Origin: Adiantum capillus-veneris
Taxonomy: Eukaryota; Streptophyta; Polypodiopsida; Polypodiales; Pteridaceae
Direction: 5' to 3'
DNA length: 64,000 bases
Assembly: GCA_014529385.2 (NCBI GenBank)
Contig: CM043965.1
Location: forward strand, 13,970,412-14,034,411
Positions within the stretch are counted from its first letter, which is position 1. Every line of letters begins with the position of its first letter. Below the pieces are notes generated by a model. It was given only the letters and a program-made list of their open reading frames with translations, made no database searches and was not told the DNA's origin. Shown one piece after another: positions 9,791-22,879 of the stretch. The translations under genes were made by a program, and so were the position numbers.

Positions 9791-12629
9791 AAAAATGCTA
9801 TGCTTGAGCAAATCCATGCATCCAAAGAGTGCAAATTGAAGAAATAGGAAGTTATTTTCCAATCTCAAGAAGAAGTAAGATTTCAAATCTTGAAAAGGAA
9901 ATCATGGATGCCCAACAATGATATCAACCACCAATTAGACTAGGAGATACGCAACCACTGCCACCATCATTGGAAAAAGGTGATGCAAAAGTGCACACAA
10001 TCAATAATATCAAGGAACAAGCTTTGGAAGGTACAATGCTAGAGTAAATGTGTCATGCAAATCGCATCAAAAACTGCCCAATGCTATCATGGAGATGTAT
10101 GCCCTACACCTAAGTATGGAAAACTATACAACATGCAATACACGTAGAAAATCAAGCGAAAAATCTTGGTTGGACAAGTTAACTTCCCTCAAGAGTTTTA
10201 CATTCGCCCAAATGAGGATTTCAGCGAGAAAACTATACTGGGAACATTGTGGTTGTAAACATATAAGGCAACCCCAAATTGGGATGATTATTCTCTTTGA
10301 TTGCAAATTTGAATACACATAATTTGTATGCACTTTGTGGCCTCAATTGAAACACCAATGGAGCCAGAAGTTTGGAAGCAAAACTCTACCAAGGCAAAGA
10401 TGAGGCAAAGATTCAACCCAAGTGCATGCAAAGAACCAAGTAAGTTTGTGTGTGGAAAGCACAAATATAGGACAATCAAAGCCTCCACACAAGACTATTA
10501 CTAAGTTTATGTAAAGACCAAAACTACAAAATGAAGACTAAACCACAGTGAATACCTTCACTCTAATAGGCAACACACTTGTAACTGCTGCTTTTTGGCT
10601 TGAAGTCATTCGTTAATCTATCCTCATTAGCAAAAGAAAACCTTGAGCATCTAGATCAAGAGTTAATACTATTTTGTTGTACAACATGTGCTTTTCCTAT
10701 GCATTGACCATAATTACATAATATGGCCAATTACATGCCCTTGCATGGGCACTTGTTGTACAACATGTGCTTTTCCTATGCATTGACCATAATTACATAA
10801 TATGGCCAATCACATGACCTTGCATGGGCACTTGTTGAAAATCTATACACAAGCACACTTCTCTAACATGTTTCATGGTAAACTCCCAACAGGTGGGGAG
10901 AGTAGGAAAAAGTGATGGAAAATTGGCCTTGCTTGATAAGAAATCAATTTGAGACTTTAATTTTTGTTTTGATCAAATGGCACTGCAATTTTTCACTTGC
11001 CAAGCAAATGGGTGATAGGGGATGATCCACCAAACTCAAGATGAGGATAAGATTTTGCAGATAAAGTGTAAATAAATAAGTCAAATTCAAAACTTTAGTA
11101 AATAACTTGTGCAAGGCTAAAAATCAAAAAGTTGGTCAAAAGTGGTAAGTTCAAGGGAATAAGTGTTGATAGACCATTTTAATTACAAATGTTTTTGGCG
11201 TGCATTTTTTCCTATTTTTCTTGTAAATATTGAAAAATAAAATTGAAGACCTTGAAAATGAAATTGAGAAACCAACACCAATCTACAAGGGATAAGATAT
11301 CAACATGACAAGAACATTCACACGTGTGTTTAGTACATTGATGTGTTGGTGTTGCTAAGTGAGTGTTTGGTTGCATTAATTGTAAGTATGTGGGCACCTA
11401 ACTGTTTAGTGCATTTATGCCTAGCTATTCTTGCACGTGTGTGTGTGCGTGTGCGCGTGTGTGCGTGCATAAATATTTTTTTGTGCGCATGATTATTTGG
11501 TTGAGTAGGTGCAAAAAATGGAATGTGCATTTATGTTCTGGAATTTCATTTTTATGCTTAAATTGCACTAGATGTGGATGAATTTAGGCCCTATCTTGGC
11601 ACTAATTTTGCCTAGTTTGGTGATTTTGATTCCGTATTTAATTGAGTAATTCATTGTCTTATCAAATTTTGATGCGATTATTGTTGCAGCTTGTGTGTAA
11701 TTATCTTGATTTTTGAAAAAAAAGGAGGCTTTTGTAATTTTGGCAAGTTTTTGCTAGTTATTGTATTAGCTATCAATGAATCCATTAAAAGAAGGTCTAC
11801 TAGAGACCAAATTCAATTACAACATCAAGCTACATTGGGCAATGATTATGGCTCAATTCTAGGAGGGAAATAGGAGCAAAGATGAAAGCAATGCAAAATA
11901 GCAATGTGTTTGTGATAATGCAAGCTACAAAGCAATCAACAAGCACAACAACAACCAATGGATTAGTAAAAGTTGAACCAATTATTTTAAGTTATGGTAG
12001 CATTGCATAGAGCTAAACTCCCAAGCTAAAGACACATCACGGAAGAAGGATTTGGAATTCTCATCTATTCTAGCAGGCCAAAAATTGTTCAAGCTTAACA
12101 ACGAGACTCCAAGACTGGAAGAAGCACCCGTAGCTCGATTGCACACACACCCTCTCTCTTTCATGCTCACACACAATCACACACAAACAACAAGAGTATA
12201 AGGAGAGAGATAAAGAGAGCAAGAGCACTCTACATTAGTACCTCTGATAATGACCCAAAACTAGCTTACAATGTCTTTTATGTGGGTCATTTTGTTCACA
12301 TTTTGGTGCCCACACTTGGCCAGTCGATACTATATCCTTGTCTAATAAAGTTTATGGTGCATCTCTCATTAACTATCACCAAATCACTGACCATGCACTT
12401 ACGCGACTAACAAGCCCAACCCATGACTAAAAATACTACAAATAATAAGAATGTCCTCATGGGATAACGTGCACCCCTTTCTAATGTAGATTCCATCCTC
12501 GAAAGCTATGAGTGTGTAAATTGAAGCAAGGACCGAAGATGGAAAGCAGTAGTAAAAAATGTTGATGAGAGCAATGGCCCATGGACACGCTCACAATCAA
12601 GATGTTTAGGTTAAATACAATGCACACGT
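9791..12629. other. Non-coding interval after the integrase fossil
   Basis: It may be the remainder of the element that carried the fossil integrase, since a purine-rich stretch (GGTGGGGAGAGTAGG) lies near 10896, but no LTR partner was identified. It also holds the 79 bp tandem duplication and a GT-rich stretch at 11430-11470. No supported gene. Confidence 0.4.
10674..10837. repeat. Tandem duplication, 2 x 79 bp
   Basis: A unit starting TTGTTGTACAACATGTGC and ending CATGGGCAC is repeated at 10753 with very few differences. It contains the small palindrome TTGTACAA. The near-identity suggests a fairly recent event. Confidence 0.9.
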
Positions 12630-14568
12630 TGGAAAGGGGAACATGCCCGAAACACAATCAACACACCTCTCTATAGCCAAGGATATACACTACACCCCAA
12701 TCCACTAGAGTTTACCTTCAAACTCGACACAATTCATAGGCAAACCACCATTTGCACACAACACTTCACACACACTCACTGCACCAACACAAACAATCCC
12801 AATTATCCAGCACTACCCGATTCACTACCTTCACCACACATAACATCTCTCAATCTCTCTTTGCACAACCGACCTCGGGGAGGGGGGGGCACATCTACCA
12901 ACACATGCCCGAAAACACATACGCACACAAGCAGATAAGAGAAGGGGGAAGGGGAAATTGACACCAATACACAACAATGATGGCTTCAATATGCACAAAA
13001 CAACACCATATACAATATTGCTCCAAGCCCGCACACTCCTCGGTGAGCTCATTACAAACTCTAGCATCCCTCATGGGTCCGCACAAGCACCATAGCTTCA
13101 ACAGCCGCTTCCTTGGCAACACTTCAGAGTCCTCCCGCACAATGGCAAAGAAAGACCCTTCACAAAGAAAGGAAATCCCCTCTTATAGGAGTGGGAAACA
13201 ATTGAAAAAAGAAAAAAAAGCGTTTCATCTGCTCTCGTACAGTCCTCTTGGAGCTCATGATATCATTTTTTTGGCATTCTATACACATGGCACTTCATTT
13301 TAGTATCTCTTGCAACAGCTCGGCTACCTTCCATTCTCAGCTACGTGTGAACCATCTATAGGCCCTCACTTAGCCGTTTTCCAAGTCAACCTCACGGACG
13401 GCCCCCCTTGGGATATCATGGCGCCGTGACAAGGAGTGGGATCCCCTCTCTCCTCAACAAAAGAATTCCACCTTTGTGTCCACCCTTATGGCGGTGCCAT
13501 GTCCTCATTATCACCACAAGACACCACTACCCAAGGGGCCGGCCAGTTGTGCTCATTGCACCAACCACACAGTGCCAACACTCCACCATAGCCGATCTCA
13601 TGAGCTCTCACTAGATGCCTCCAAATGGACCCCCTCCGGGATGTATAACATGTTCCTCTACTTCCAACCCTTGCATGTGGCTCCACTCGATGCCACATGG
13701 AAGCCTGTGATCACACCCTCCTCAAGGGCTCCCAAAGTTCACAAAAAACCATCAAGAAGAAGCATTTTCCCCCAAACTTGAAGCAACTGCCATTTCCAGC
13801 CTAGTAACCCAATGCCCATTTTGTAAAAACTAGGTGGATCTCCGCTAGGTCAACTTCAGTCCATGTCGTCCATGCCACACTTTAACCTTCCTAAGATGGC
13901 CAATCGAGGCCACAAATACGAGATAAAATTATATGGAACCCTCTCTAGCATCTGCCATCGACTTCCACCTGACATAACTTGGTGTCCGTGAATCCAACTA
14001 ACGAGTAGTTGAATCTGGCTGACTCCATATTGTGCATACCAAACTCCAGAACCCTATCGAGGATGAAAAACTTCCAGATGGCACGCTCTTTAAAGAAGTC
14101 AATCCGACTCAGATTTGGCCCCTAGCAAAACTTCAAATGTCTATAACTTGGCATCCAAGACTTCAATTGATGATATGGAAAAACCAACATGATACCCAAA
14201 ACAAGCACTTCACATCCATCCAATAAAACCCACTCTAATCACCTATGATCACTTGCCCTGTCGGTCCAAGATATGCAAACACCTCTAGGTTTAAACTTCA
14301 ATATCTCGCACATCGTTGCTCGGTTTGATGAGCCATCTAGACCAGCTCACTCAACACTTGAAGCACTTTATCCTCAAGCAAAAAACATGCACCTCGGACA
14401 TCCTTCACTTGTCACCCCATGTGGACCACTCTAAAGCCCTTTTGGTATAGAAAAATTGCATCATACATAAATAACAGCTGCCACTTGCCTGCCCAGGTCT
14501 CTCCCACTTGCTTTAGCACTCTATCATGCACCTATTAGCATATCCATACCTGTCTGTGTCACCTTACA
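12630..14568 (-). repeat. Left copy of ~2 kb direct repeat (probable 3' LTR)
   Basis: It aligns with 16734-18706 from TGGAAAGG to the CATATCCATACCTG...GTGTCACCTT region. Shared landmarks include CTACACCCCAAT, the G-rich stretch near 12876-12890 and CACTCTAATCACCTAT. Short ORFs inside it are not conserved in frame and are not called. Confidence 0.7.
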
Positions 14569-16418
14569 TTGTTGAACATTTATGTTCAACCACAAAACAA
14601 CTTTATTCTACTACCAATTGCAAAACCTATCAACATAGTGAGAAAACCCAAAACCATATATACACAGTTTAATTCTAGCTCTATCAAACCTCAAGTGGGT
14701 TGCTCCACCCCTTGCATCACAGCATAGTCTCCACCTAGATCAAACACTTGACACTGATTCCTTCCATCCATCTGTAGCTTCCTCCCATAGTGGTGCACCC
14801 CAACACATAGAGAATCATCCAAACAAGATGCCCCTGGCATGTCCTCACTAATCCAAGCATCCCTTGGCAAACAACCCACTTCATAACAAGCATCACCAAA
14901 CATACCATCACTCAAAATGGACGTACCCTCCCTCCCATCCATATAAAGTGGGGCTCTCCTTAAAAGAGCATTACGGTTGACACAAAAACTTCTCCACATC
15001 AGCCTATGCCAGCACATTCTCCATAGTAGACCATTGCTTATCTATTGAAGCACCTCTTTTGGAGGGGCTAACCGTCGCATCACTTGTATCCTGGCCAAAG
15101 CTCTATCCAAAAGCACCTATGTAATCCCTTCATCCATAGCAACCTCAAGATCATCAAACCCCCCTATTAGACTCGCTTTCAAGATATACCTCACCCATAG
15201 CACCTGTATCCGCAACACCACTCGTGCAAGCCATAGGCAACTCCGGTTGCTCCTCCATTTGGTCAACATCTAACTCATCATGGAGCATAAAAAAAATGAC
15301 CATCACCCTCTTTTTGACTCTGTAGGCTAGCTTGGCTATCCATAGACTTAGCTTCATCCTCCTCGCAAAGCCACGAACCAACTGCACCACAACAACACTT
15401 CCCACTGCTATCTTCATGAGCATGGTCATCAACATAGTGTCACATAGCAACTTTGACTACATATCTTTCTTCACATGCTTTGACGTGTCAACCTCCTCTT
15501 CCTTCACATTGGCTATTACCACATCATCAACTAAACAACAAGGTATCTTTATCCTTACCAGCAAAGCTTCATCAAACTCTGTCTTCCCGCCATAGGATGT
15601 GGACTCATCCCCTCTATCTTCCTTGCCCGTATCCCACAAACTGGAGCTTATATCTTCACCATCATTAGCACATGCTGACTCTGTATCAGCATCCTCATCC
15701 TCTTGATGTTCCACAAAAGCTTGACCATCCTGTTGGCTTTGCACACCTTCTTCATCCACTTCTAGACACTGGAAATCTGCAACTCGACTACATTCCGCTA
15801 CCTCCTCATACATTTGTTTCAAAAAAATAGGCTTTACCTCTTCATGCTGCTCTTAAAACTTGCCATCCACTACCTTCACCGCACACCGGTTCTCTTTGAC
15901 AAAAGGCTTATCCTTGTTGACAAGTTTGTCCACCATCGGCTTAGACACTTCACACATAGGAAACCTCCAAGGGCCATAATCTATTATCAGTCTTACCTCA
16001 ATAGGCTCTGCACCTTGAACAACCAGCACCACCTTCGGTTTAACCATAAAACACTCTGCCGTTGCAACATGCACACAATGTGCAAGCTTCAGCAAGCCCA
16101 AGTCTAGCTTTGCTTCACCTTCTTGCTCTTCACTCTAGCCAAATATACCATGTCTTCATAATTGTCTCCATTAAACTCAACCTTTTTCCTAATCTTCAGA
16201 TGCAAGCACTTTAACATCTTTGACAACTTGAAATACTCATTGCCTTTAACTCCATGGCAACCTCTAACTACCTGCATCAGGCTTTAAACTGCTCAAGAAA
16301 AATTGAAAACTCCTTACTTACATCTTGGTGTATCGCCTTCAGCTTTGCACTAGCCTGATGGAGTAACCACCTTCCGAAATTGCTTCAGAAATTGACTCTG
16401 TAGCTCCAGCCATGAGCC
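14569..16418 (-). pseudogene. Internal region with minus-strand coding remnants, unrecognised
   Basis: Minus-strand segments at 16101-15853, 15822-15457, 15450-15154 and 15017-14691 read as compositionally protein-like sequence. One is strongly acidic (EDEDADTESACANDGED) and another contains IIDYGPWRFPM. None has a family signature I know, and they are separated by stops and frame changes. Their position downstream of a gag remnant suggests the degenerated internal part of an LTR element. Confidence 0.35.
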
Positions 16419-16619
16419 TCAATCACCACTCTTCAGACCATCAAACCATACCTTTACACATCCGCGCATAAAAAATGGCACCATCTGCAGCTTTTCCTCA
16501 TCACTTTGCATCCGCAACAACAACATCCATAGCTCAAAATCCACTACCCAGTCCTCCGGGTCTTCAACACCTATAAATATGGGGCCAAAGCCTAGCTCCA
16601 CCATCTCTGCCAACTTCAA
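16419..16619 (-). pseudogene. Gag capsid-like fragment
   Basis: The 66-residue frame contains FIGVEDPEDWVVDFE and MVPFFMRGCVKVWFDGL. This matches the pattern of Ty3/gypsy Gag capsid domains (F-x-G-x-x-DP-x-x-W, then a helix ending A/V-x-x-W). It begins about 115 bp inside the right repeat, as gag would. Confidence 0.55.
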
Positions 16620-16733
16620 ACTCGACTAACAAACATTCCTCAACCATCCAGCAACCACTTGTTAGCATTGAACATCACTACTAGTCTTCAAACCGGAGCA
16701 TCATTTCACTCCTCACATTGGAGCACCAAAAGA

Positions 16734-18706
16734 TGGAAAGGGCAACACACCCAGAACACAATCAACACGCCTCTCTATAGCCCAAGGTATACACTACACC
16801 CCAATACACTAGAGTTCACCTTCAAACTCAGCACCATTCACATGCAAACCACTGTTTGCACACAACACTATACACACACACACCTCACTGCACCAACACA
16901 AAGAGGCCCAATCATCCCGCACTACCCGATTCACTGCCTTCACCACTCTCTTTGCACAACCGAGCTCGGGAGTGGGGGGGGGGGGGGGCACACCTGTCGA
17001 TACACGCCCGAAAACATACGCAAGGAGAGAAGGGAAGGGGAAACTAACACCAATACACGACAATGATGGCTTCAATATGCACAAAACAACACCATATACA
17101 AATATTTTTCCAAGCCGACACACTCCTTGACGAGCTCATTACAAACTTTGGCAGCCCTTTTGGCTCCGCACAAGCACCATAGCTTCAACAGCTGCTTCCT
17201 TGGCAACACTTCATGGTCCTCCTGCACAACCGTAGGGAAAGAACCCTTCATGAAGCAAGGGAATGCCCTCTTATAGGGTTGGGAAAAAGCTTAAAAAAGA
17301 AAAAAATATGTTTCATCTACTCGTAAAGTCCTCTTGGAGCTCATGATAGCATTTTTTTGGCATTCTATACACATGGCACTTTATTTTAGTATCTCTTGCA
17401 TGCTTGGATACCTTCCATTCTCAGCTGCATGTGAACCATCCTAGAGGCCTTCACTTAGCCGTTTTCCAAGTCAACCTCATTTAGGCCCACCTTGGGATGT
17501 CAAGGCACCGTGACAAGGGGTGGGACCCCCCCGTCCTCAACAAAAGAATTCGGCCTTTGTGGCCATAGGAGCCCGCCCTTATGACTGTGCCACATCATCA
17601 TCATTATTGCAAGATGCCACTACCCAAGGGGCGGCCCAACTAGGCTCATCACGCCACCCATGCAGTGCCAGCATGCTTTCACCATAGCCAAGCTCGTGAG
17701 ATCTCACACTCTCCACCTTAGATGCCTCCAAATTGTGCCCCCTAGGGGATTTATACCTCGCTCCTCTCCTTCTAGCCCTTGCATGTGGCTCCACTCAATG
17801 CCACGTGGCAGCCTGTGATCGCACCTCCCTCAAGGTCTCCCAAAGTTCACCAAAAACCATCGAGAACAAGCTTTTCCCCCCCAAACTTCAAGCGACTGTT
17901 ATTTCCAGTTGAGTAACCCAATGCTCGACCTATAAACTATAGTGGGATCTCCACCATGTTGACTTCATCCTGCCTTGTCGGTGTCACACTTTGACCTTCC
18001 TGAGATCTCCAATTGAGGCCACAAAACGGGATATAAGTATCTGGCACCCTTTCTCTAGCATCTATCACAGCATCTATTACTGACTTCCACCTGACATCTC
18101 TATCACCAACTTCACCTGACATAACTTGGTGTCTGGGAATCCAACTGACAAGCAGTCAAATTTGGCTGACTCCATATTGTGCATACCACACTCGAAAAAA
18201 ATTTGAGGACCAAAAACTCCTAGATGGCACGCTCTCCAAAGCAGACAAACTGGCTCAAATCGACCCTTGACAAAAATTCAAACCTCTGTAACTTCGCATC
18301 TGAGCCTTCGATTTATGATCTGGAAGGACTGACATGATCCCCATCTCAAGCACTTCACATCCATCCGCTGAAACCCACTCTAATCACCTATCATCACATG
18401 CCCTATCCGTCTAGATTTGCAAACACCTCCATCTTTAAACTTCAATATCTCGTACATCGTGGCTCCATTTGATGAGTCGTCTGGACTACCTCACTCAGCA
18501 CTTCAAGCACTCTATTCTCAATTTTTTGGTCCTCAACGATCCTTCACGTGCCATTCTATCTAGAAAACTTTGAAGCCCTTTTGGTCTAGAAAATCGCATC
18601 AGACATACATAACATCTGCCACCTGCCTGCCTAGGTCTCTCCCACTTGCTTCAGCCCTCAACCATGAACTTGTTAACATATCCATACCTGTTTGTGTCAC
18701 CTTCCA
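16734..18706 (-). repeat. Right copy of ~2 kb direct repeat (probable 5' LTR)
   Basis: Partner of 12630-14568. Its G-run at 16974-16988 is longer than that of the left copy, showing local homopolymer expansion. Confidence 0.7.
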
Positions 18707-19588
18707 TGGTCGACCCACTTTGCCTGCACCAACGTCCTTTGCAATTTTCAACTCCTTAGCTTTACTTGGACACTGCAATATCACAAGAAAATAGCACGGT
18801 AATTGCATTCGCATAGGAATAGCTAACTAAAAATATATGTCATGCATAAGCATGAAGATTAATTGATGACAAGATATTAGACAAACGTGTTTGAGCTTTA
18901 TACATTAAAACACAATATAATTTAGCTCAGTGGCACTTGTTGAGATCAACGAATCAAGGACACTAGCGTCATTAGTTTTACTGTCAATAGGGTAGCCCCA
19001 TGGTCAATTTAGAGTTTTTTAATCACGAGAGTAGATGTTTCATGTTCATGAGGGCTAACTAGAGGCTATACATAGAAGACCCTCAACTTGAGAGTGGTAA
19101 AGAAAATCACACATGAAATCATCACCTCAATAGATTCCCTTTGGCTGATTTCCCAAAGTGTCTTTGCTAGAGAATTTGTTGTCACAAAGAGCTTTTATTG
19201 ACTTTTGGGCTCTTCTTTTTTCCCTTTTTTTTTTTTTTAAAGTGGCCTTATTGCTTGTTGATTTGTTGTTTTGGATTAAGCCTACTAGAAAGCACCAACA
19301 CATTGCATGCAACATTTAATAATATCGGATTAAGAGCCTAAAGTAAATATGAAGAAGTAGGAAAGCATCTTTCTACGATATTAAAAAATGATCTCTAACT
19401 CTCTACCTTGGTTAAACTAGCTCAGTCAAAATTCTTGATTGATAAACGTAGACAAGGGACTATGAGGTAAAATTATATTGAATCTAAAGCAGAATACTAA
19501 GCAAGTATGTTAGATACTTTGTTACCTTACTCTTGAAACACGCAAGCATGAATGCTAGAAAAGACAAAAAAGTAACAAGAATGGGAAA
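18707..19588. other. No gene seen
   Basis: This is AT-rich sequence. A minus-strand stretch near 18720-18790 reads QCPSKAKELKIAKDVGAG, which might be a small decayed exon, but it has no support beyond composition. Confidence 0.35.
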
Positions 19589-19799
19589 CACCTTTTTTGT
19601 GCCGATAGGAATTCTTGATGCTTTTTGGTGTGGACATGACAACGATCTCATGACACTGAAAAGTCAAGCTAGGGTAACGTCTATTTGTACACATTAGCAA
19701 ACAATACCTCTAAGAGGCACATATGTGGAAAAAGGCATTAACCATTTATTTAGCAAAATTAAAACAAAATATAGAATCCTAACCTATCTATCTGCATCA

Positions 19800-20150
19800 C
19801 ACTAAAGGATCAAGGTAAGAGGATATTGTATAGATTGGTTGGCAGTCCCAAGGCTAAGCCTCTATCCTCATCTTCAAGATAAATAAACTCATCCTCAGTG
19901 AGATCATAGGCTTCCTTAAGGTCATCTATTGATTCTTCTTCATCTTCTTGTGCATATATGTTAATCAAGATTGTTACCATGCGTGGGTAGACATTTTGTG
20001 CAAAGGGGTAAGCATGTGTCAGTGGGCAGTATTCTCTAATGTGTAGAGTGACCCTACTGCTGTGTAGGCATCACTCGTGGTCACTAAACACAAAATCCAT
20101 TCTAATTCCTCATAATTCTCCTCACATGCTAGGTAGGGGAGAAAATTTTT
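19800..20150 (-). pseudogene. Coding-like fragment, copy 1, unrecognised
   Basis: The minus strand contains RMVTILINIYAQEDEEES followed by a stretch ending in YDLTEDEFIYLEDEDRG. The same sequence occurs in copy 2 (21413-21733). An acidic C-terminal tail shared by both copies suggests a real exon was duplicated. Family unknown. Confidence 0.35.
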
Positions 20151-20162
20151 GGTGAGCGCTTT

Positions 20163-20165
<3 letters not shown>

Positions 20166-20204
<39 letters not shown>
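20166..20204. repeat. (TC)n microsatellite
   Basis: An uninterrupted TC dinucleotide run of about 19 units lies inside the duplicated block. Confidence 0.95.
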
Positions 20205-20208
<4 letters not shown>

Positions 20209-20365
20209 TAGGTGTGTGTGTGCTATGTTAGTGGGTGTATGCATGTGTGCTAAAAAACGTAGGAAAATGGTATAACCTTTCTATCACCCAAGTGTGGTAG
20301 ATTGCCTATGCCATCTCTCTCTTGACTAACCGGTCTAGAGTTCAAATCTCCTCGTCAGATGGATC

Positions 20366-21149
20366 TTCAACATCTCTTGTGTTAGCAACAAGCTAACCCA
20401 TGTATCATTTTTCGGGAGCTTTTATTGTAAAAGCACTGATTCTTTTCATAAATCGAGAATATTGTAACTTCTTTTTTTCCAAGTGGATATTGTAATCAAT
20501 GAGCCAGGGCTATAAGCTTCTAGATTGTATCAATTCATCCTTAGTTAGAGCTTCCATATTATTAGTTTTTGACCAAAGAAACCTTGGCTAAGGTATAAAA
20601 GACAATTTTTGTAAGTTATTGTTAAGTTTTGGATAATAGAAACACAGCGTGAGCTAATGGCGCTCACTTCTCTCCTTCTCGCGCTTTCTATTCCCTTCCC
20701 GATTGTCACATTGTAGTGCCGTCTGTTGTGTTGCAACCGCAGGAAAGAGCTCTATGCATTGACCTAAACATATCATGGTAAACTGTAGCTTTTGGCGTCG
20801 CCGACCCACGACCTAATTTCATCATAAGTAGGGATTTAAGCTAGGAAATCACAAAGTAAGCATAGGCGGGGTATTGGAGCATCATCGATAAGCATTTAGA
20901 TGCATTCAGGGTCAAAAACGACTAGGTCAAAAACTTACTGCTGTTAATAATCGTGATTTTTGCACTTCATCAAAATTGAGTTTTGAGACCATAAGCATGT
21001 GTGCTTAGGTCTTAAAATACATGTCCTAGAAGTTTCATAACATTAGGATGTTGTTTTATGTTGTAACGGTTATGATTTGTTTGCCGATTAGCGATTAGCT
21101 TTTGATGACTTAGGTCATTTGAGTGTAGCTTGCAATGGACAAGAAACAC
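20366..21149. other. Interval between the two duplicated blocks
   Basis: No gene was found. A TATAAAAG box lies near 20596 and the stretch TTTTGGCGTCGCCGAC near 20790 is reminiscent of a primer-binding region. A decayed LTR end is possible but unsupported by a second copy. Confidence 0.35.
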
Positions 21150-21930
21150 AATTTTTGTGCTGACAGCAATTCCTCGATGCATTTTGGCGTGGACATGACA
21201 AGGATCTCATGATGCTGAAAAGTTAAGCTATGGTAACGTCTCCTTGTACACTTTAGCAAACAATACCTCTAAGAGGCACATCGATGGAAAAAGGCATTAA
21301 TCATTTATTTAGAAAAATTAAAACAAAATATAGAATCCTAACCTATCTATCTGCATCACACTAAAGGATCAAGCTAAGAGGATATTGTATAGATTGGTTG
21401 GTAGTCACAAGGCTAAGCCTCTATCCTCATCATCAAGATAAATAAACCCTCAGTGAGATCATAGGCTTCCTCAAGGTCACCTAGTGATTCTTCTTCATCT
21501 TCTTGCGCATATATGTTAATCAAGAATGTTACCATGCGTGGGTAGACATTTGTGCAAAGGGGTAAGCATGTGTCAGTGGGGCAGTATCCTCTAATGTGTA
21601 GAGTGATCCCTACTACTCTGTAGGAATCACTTGTGGTCACTAAACACAACATCCATTCTAATTCATCATAATTCTCCTCACATGCTAGGTAGGGACGTAG
21701 TTTTTTGGTGAGCGCTTTTTTGGAATCCAACATGCAGATTTCAAAAAGATTCTCTCTCTCTATCTTTATCTGTGTGTGTGTGTGTGTGTTGTGTCGGTGG
21801 GTGTATTTGTGCTAAAAAAAGAGTAGTATGGTATAACCTTTCTATCACCCAATTGTGGTAGATTGCTTATGCCATCTCTCTCTTGACTAACCAGTCTACA
21901 GTTCAAATCTCCTCGTCAAATAGATCTTTA
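21150..21930. repeat. Second copy of ~780 bp direct duplication
   Basis: Partner of 19589-20365. It has lost a few bases (CTCATCCTCAG to CCCTCAG) relative to copy 1, which shifts the shared reading frame. Confidence 0.85.
21413..21733 (-). pseudogene. Coding-like fragment, copy 2, unrecognised
   Basis: A 106-residue frame includes PYLACEENYDELEWMLCLV, RMVTFLINIYAQEDEEES and LEEAYDLTEG. It parallels the fragment at 19800-20150, and the two differ by small indels at the C-terminus. No signature identifies the protein. Confidence 0.35.
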
Positions 21931-21998
21931 ACATCTCTTGTGATAGTTTCATATGATGTCAAAATTCTCTCCTCTCTCTTCTTCTTCTTCTTCTTCTG

Positions 21999-22080
<82 letters not shown>
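21999..22080. repeat. (CT)n(CA)n compound microsatellite
   Basis: About 13 CT units pass directly into 28 CA units. Confidence 0.97.
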
Positions 22081-22084
<4 letters not shown>

Positions 22085-22129
22085 ATTTATCTCTTGGTGA
22101 ACACACCTCGATCAAACATCCATCATTGA

Positions 22130-22200
22130 CAAATCTCTCTCTCCTTTTTGCCTCTCTCATGTACACTCATAGAAGCACATAAATAGACCCGAATCATTGC

Positions 22201-22253
<53 letters not shown>

Positions 22254-22615
22254 TTCAAACATCGTAATCTATGTCGAGCAACAAAATAACCACCAACTGG
22301 ACAATGCTACAACCAAGGTTAGTTTCTGCCTCACTCTTGTACACTCATACAGAAGCACAAAAATACACCCAAATCATTGCGCACGTAGTCTTCTCAAATG
22401 TCATGATATACGTTGAGCAACAAGCTTAACCACCAACTTGATAAGTCTCTCTCTATTTCATCACACTTGTGTGCACGCATACACATGCACACTCGTATAC
22501 AAACACAAAAAATATATGCAGATCAAAGTACACACACTCTTTTCAAACATCATGATATACATCGTGCAACAAGATTAGTTATCAACCAGACAATGATACA
22601 TGCACACAAATAGTT
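22130..22615. repeat. Degenerate tandem repeat, ~150 bp unit, three copies, with an (AC)n tract
   Basis: Three related blocks begin near 22160, 22338 and 22470. Each has a phrase like TACACTCATA(C)AGAAGCACA, a 'TCATTGC-CAC' phrase, and CAAACATC(G/A)T-AT-TA then GAGCAACAA. An (AC)n run at 22207-22250 interrupts the first copy. Confidence 0.65.
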
Positions 22616-22879
22616 CGCAACAAGCCAATTTCAACGGTTAACAGTTCATAATAATACAATTTTATTTTGAACCACAGTAAAAGACTACAATAACAAACCC
22701 ATATAGACTATTATTAAAAGGGTTGAAAGTACACATCTTAAAACAACAACTTTAACAAGATAGACATGGAGAAAAACAAAACAATACAATATACTCATAT
22801 GATGTCAGGGGCTTATTTATCCAGCACTAGCAAAGAAAGGTGAAATCTAGTTGTCCTCATCACATAGTGTCATTGTTGG
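22616..22879. other. No gene seen
   Basis: AT-rich spacer preceding the 3' end of the minus-strand decayed gene; no structure noted. Confidence 0.4.

Larger units (their letters stand above)
12630..18706 (-). mobile_element. Probable non-autonomous LTR retrotransposon (LARD-like), old
   Basis: Two direct repeats of about 1.94 and 1.97 kb flank ~2.17 kb. The internal part has a gag-like remnant on the minus strand near the right repeat and no RT or integrase, the arrangement expected of a large retrotransposon derivative. The repeats are clearly related over their whole length but carry many substitutions and indels. I could not define a primer-binding site, polypurine tract or target-site duplication, so the ends are approximate. 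A segmental duplication is the alternative. Confidence 0.5.
19589..20365. repeat. First copy of ~780 bp direct duplication
   Basis: It aligns with 21150-21930, about 1.55 kb downstream, from the TTTTTGTGC(C/T)GA region through GGATATTGTATAGATTGGTTGG and the TC-rich tract to GTTCAAATCTCCTCGTCA. The copies differ by scattered substitutions and by microsatellite length. Confidence 0.85.

Noticed and set aside
10674-10837. Tandem repeat considered as short LTRs
   Set aside because: The copies are directly adjacent with no internal region.
12752-13781. ORFs of 70-135 residues inside the 2 kb repeats
   Set aside because: The corresponding positions in the other repeat copy are frame-shifted, so they are not conserved as coding.
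20293-20365. tRNA gene
   Set aside because: Only loose A- and B-box resemblance; no cloverleaf could be drawn by eye.
21883-22182. ORFs with Ser-Leu, Thr-His or Cys-Val repeats
   Set aside because: Translations of the (CT)n(CA)n microsatellite.
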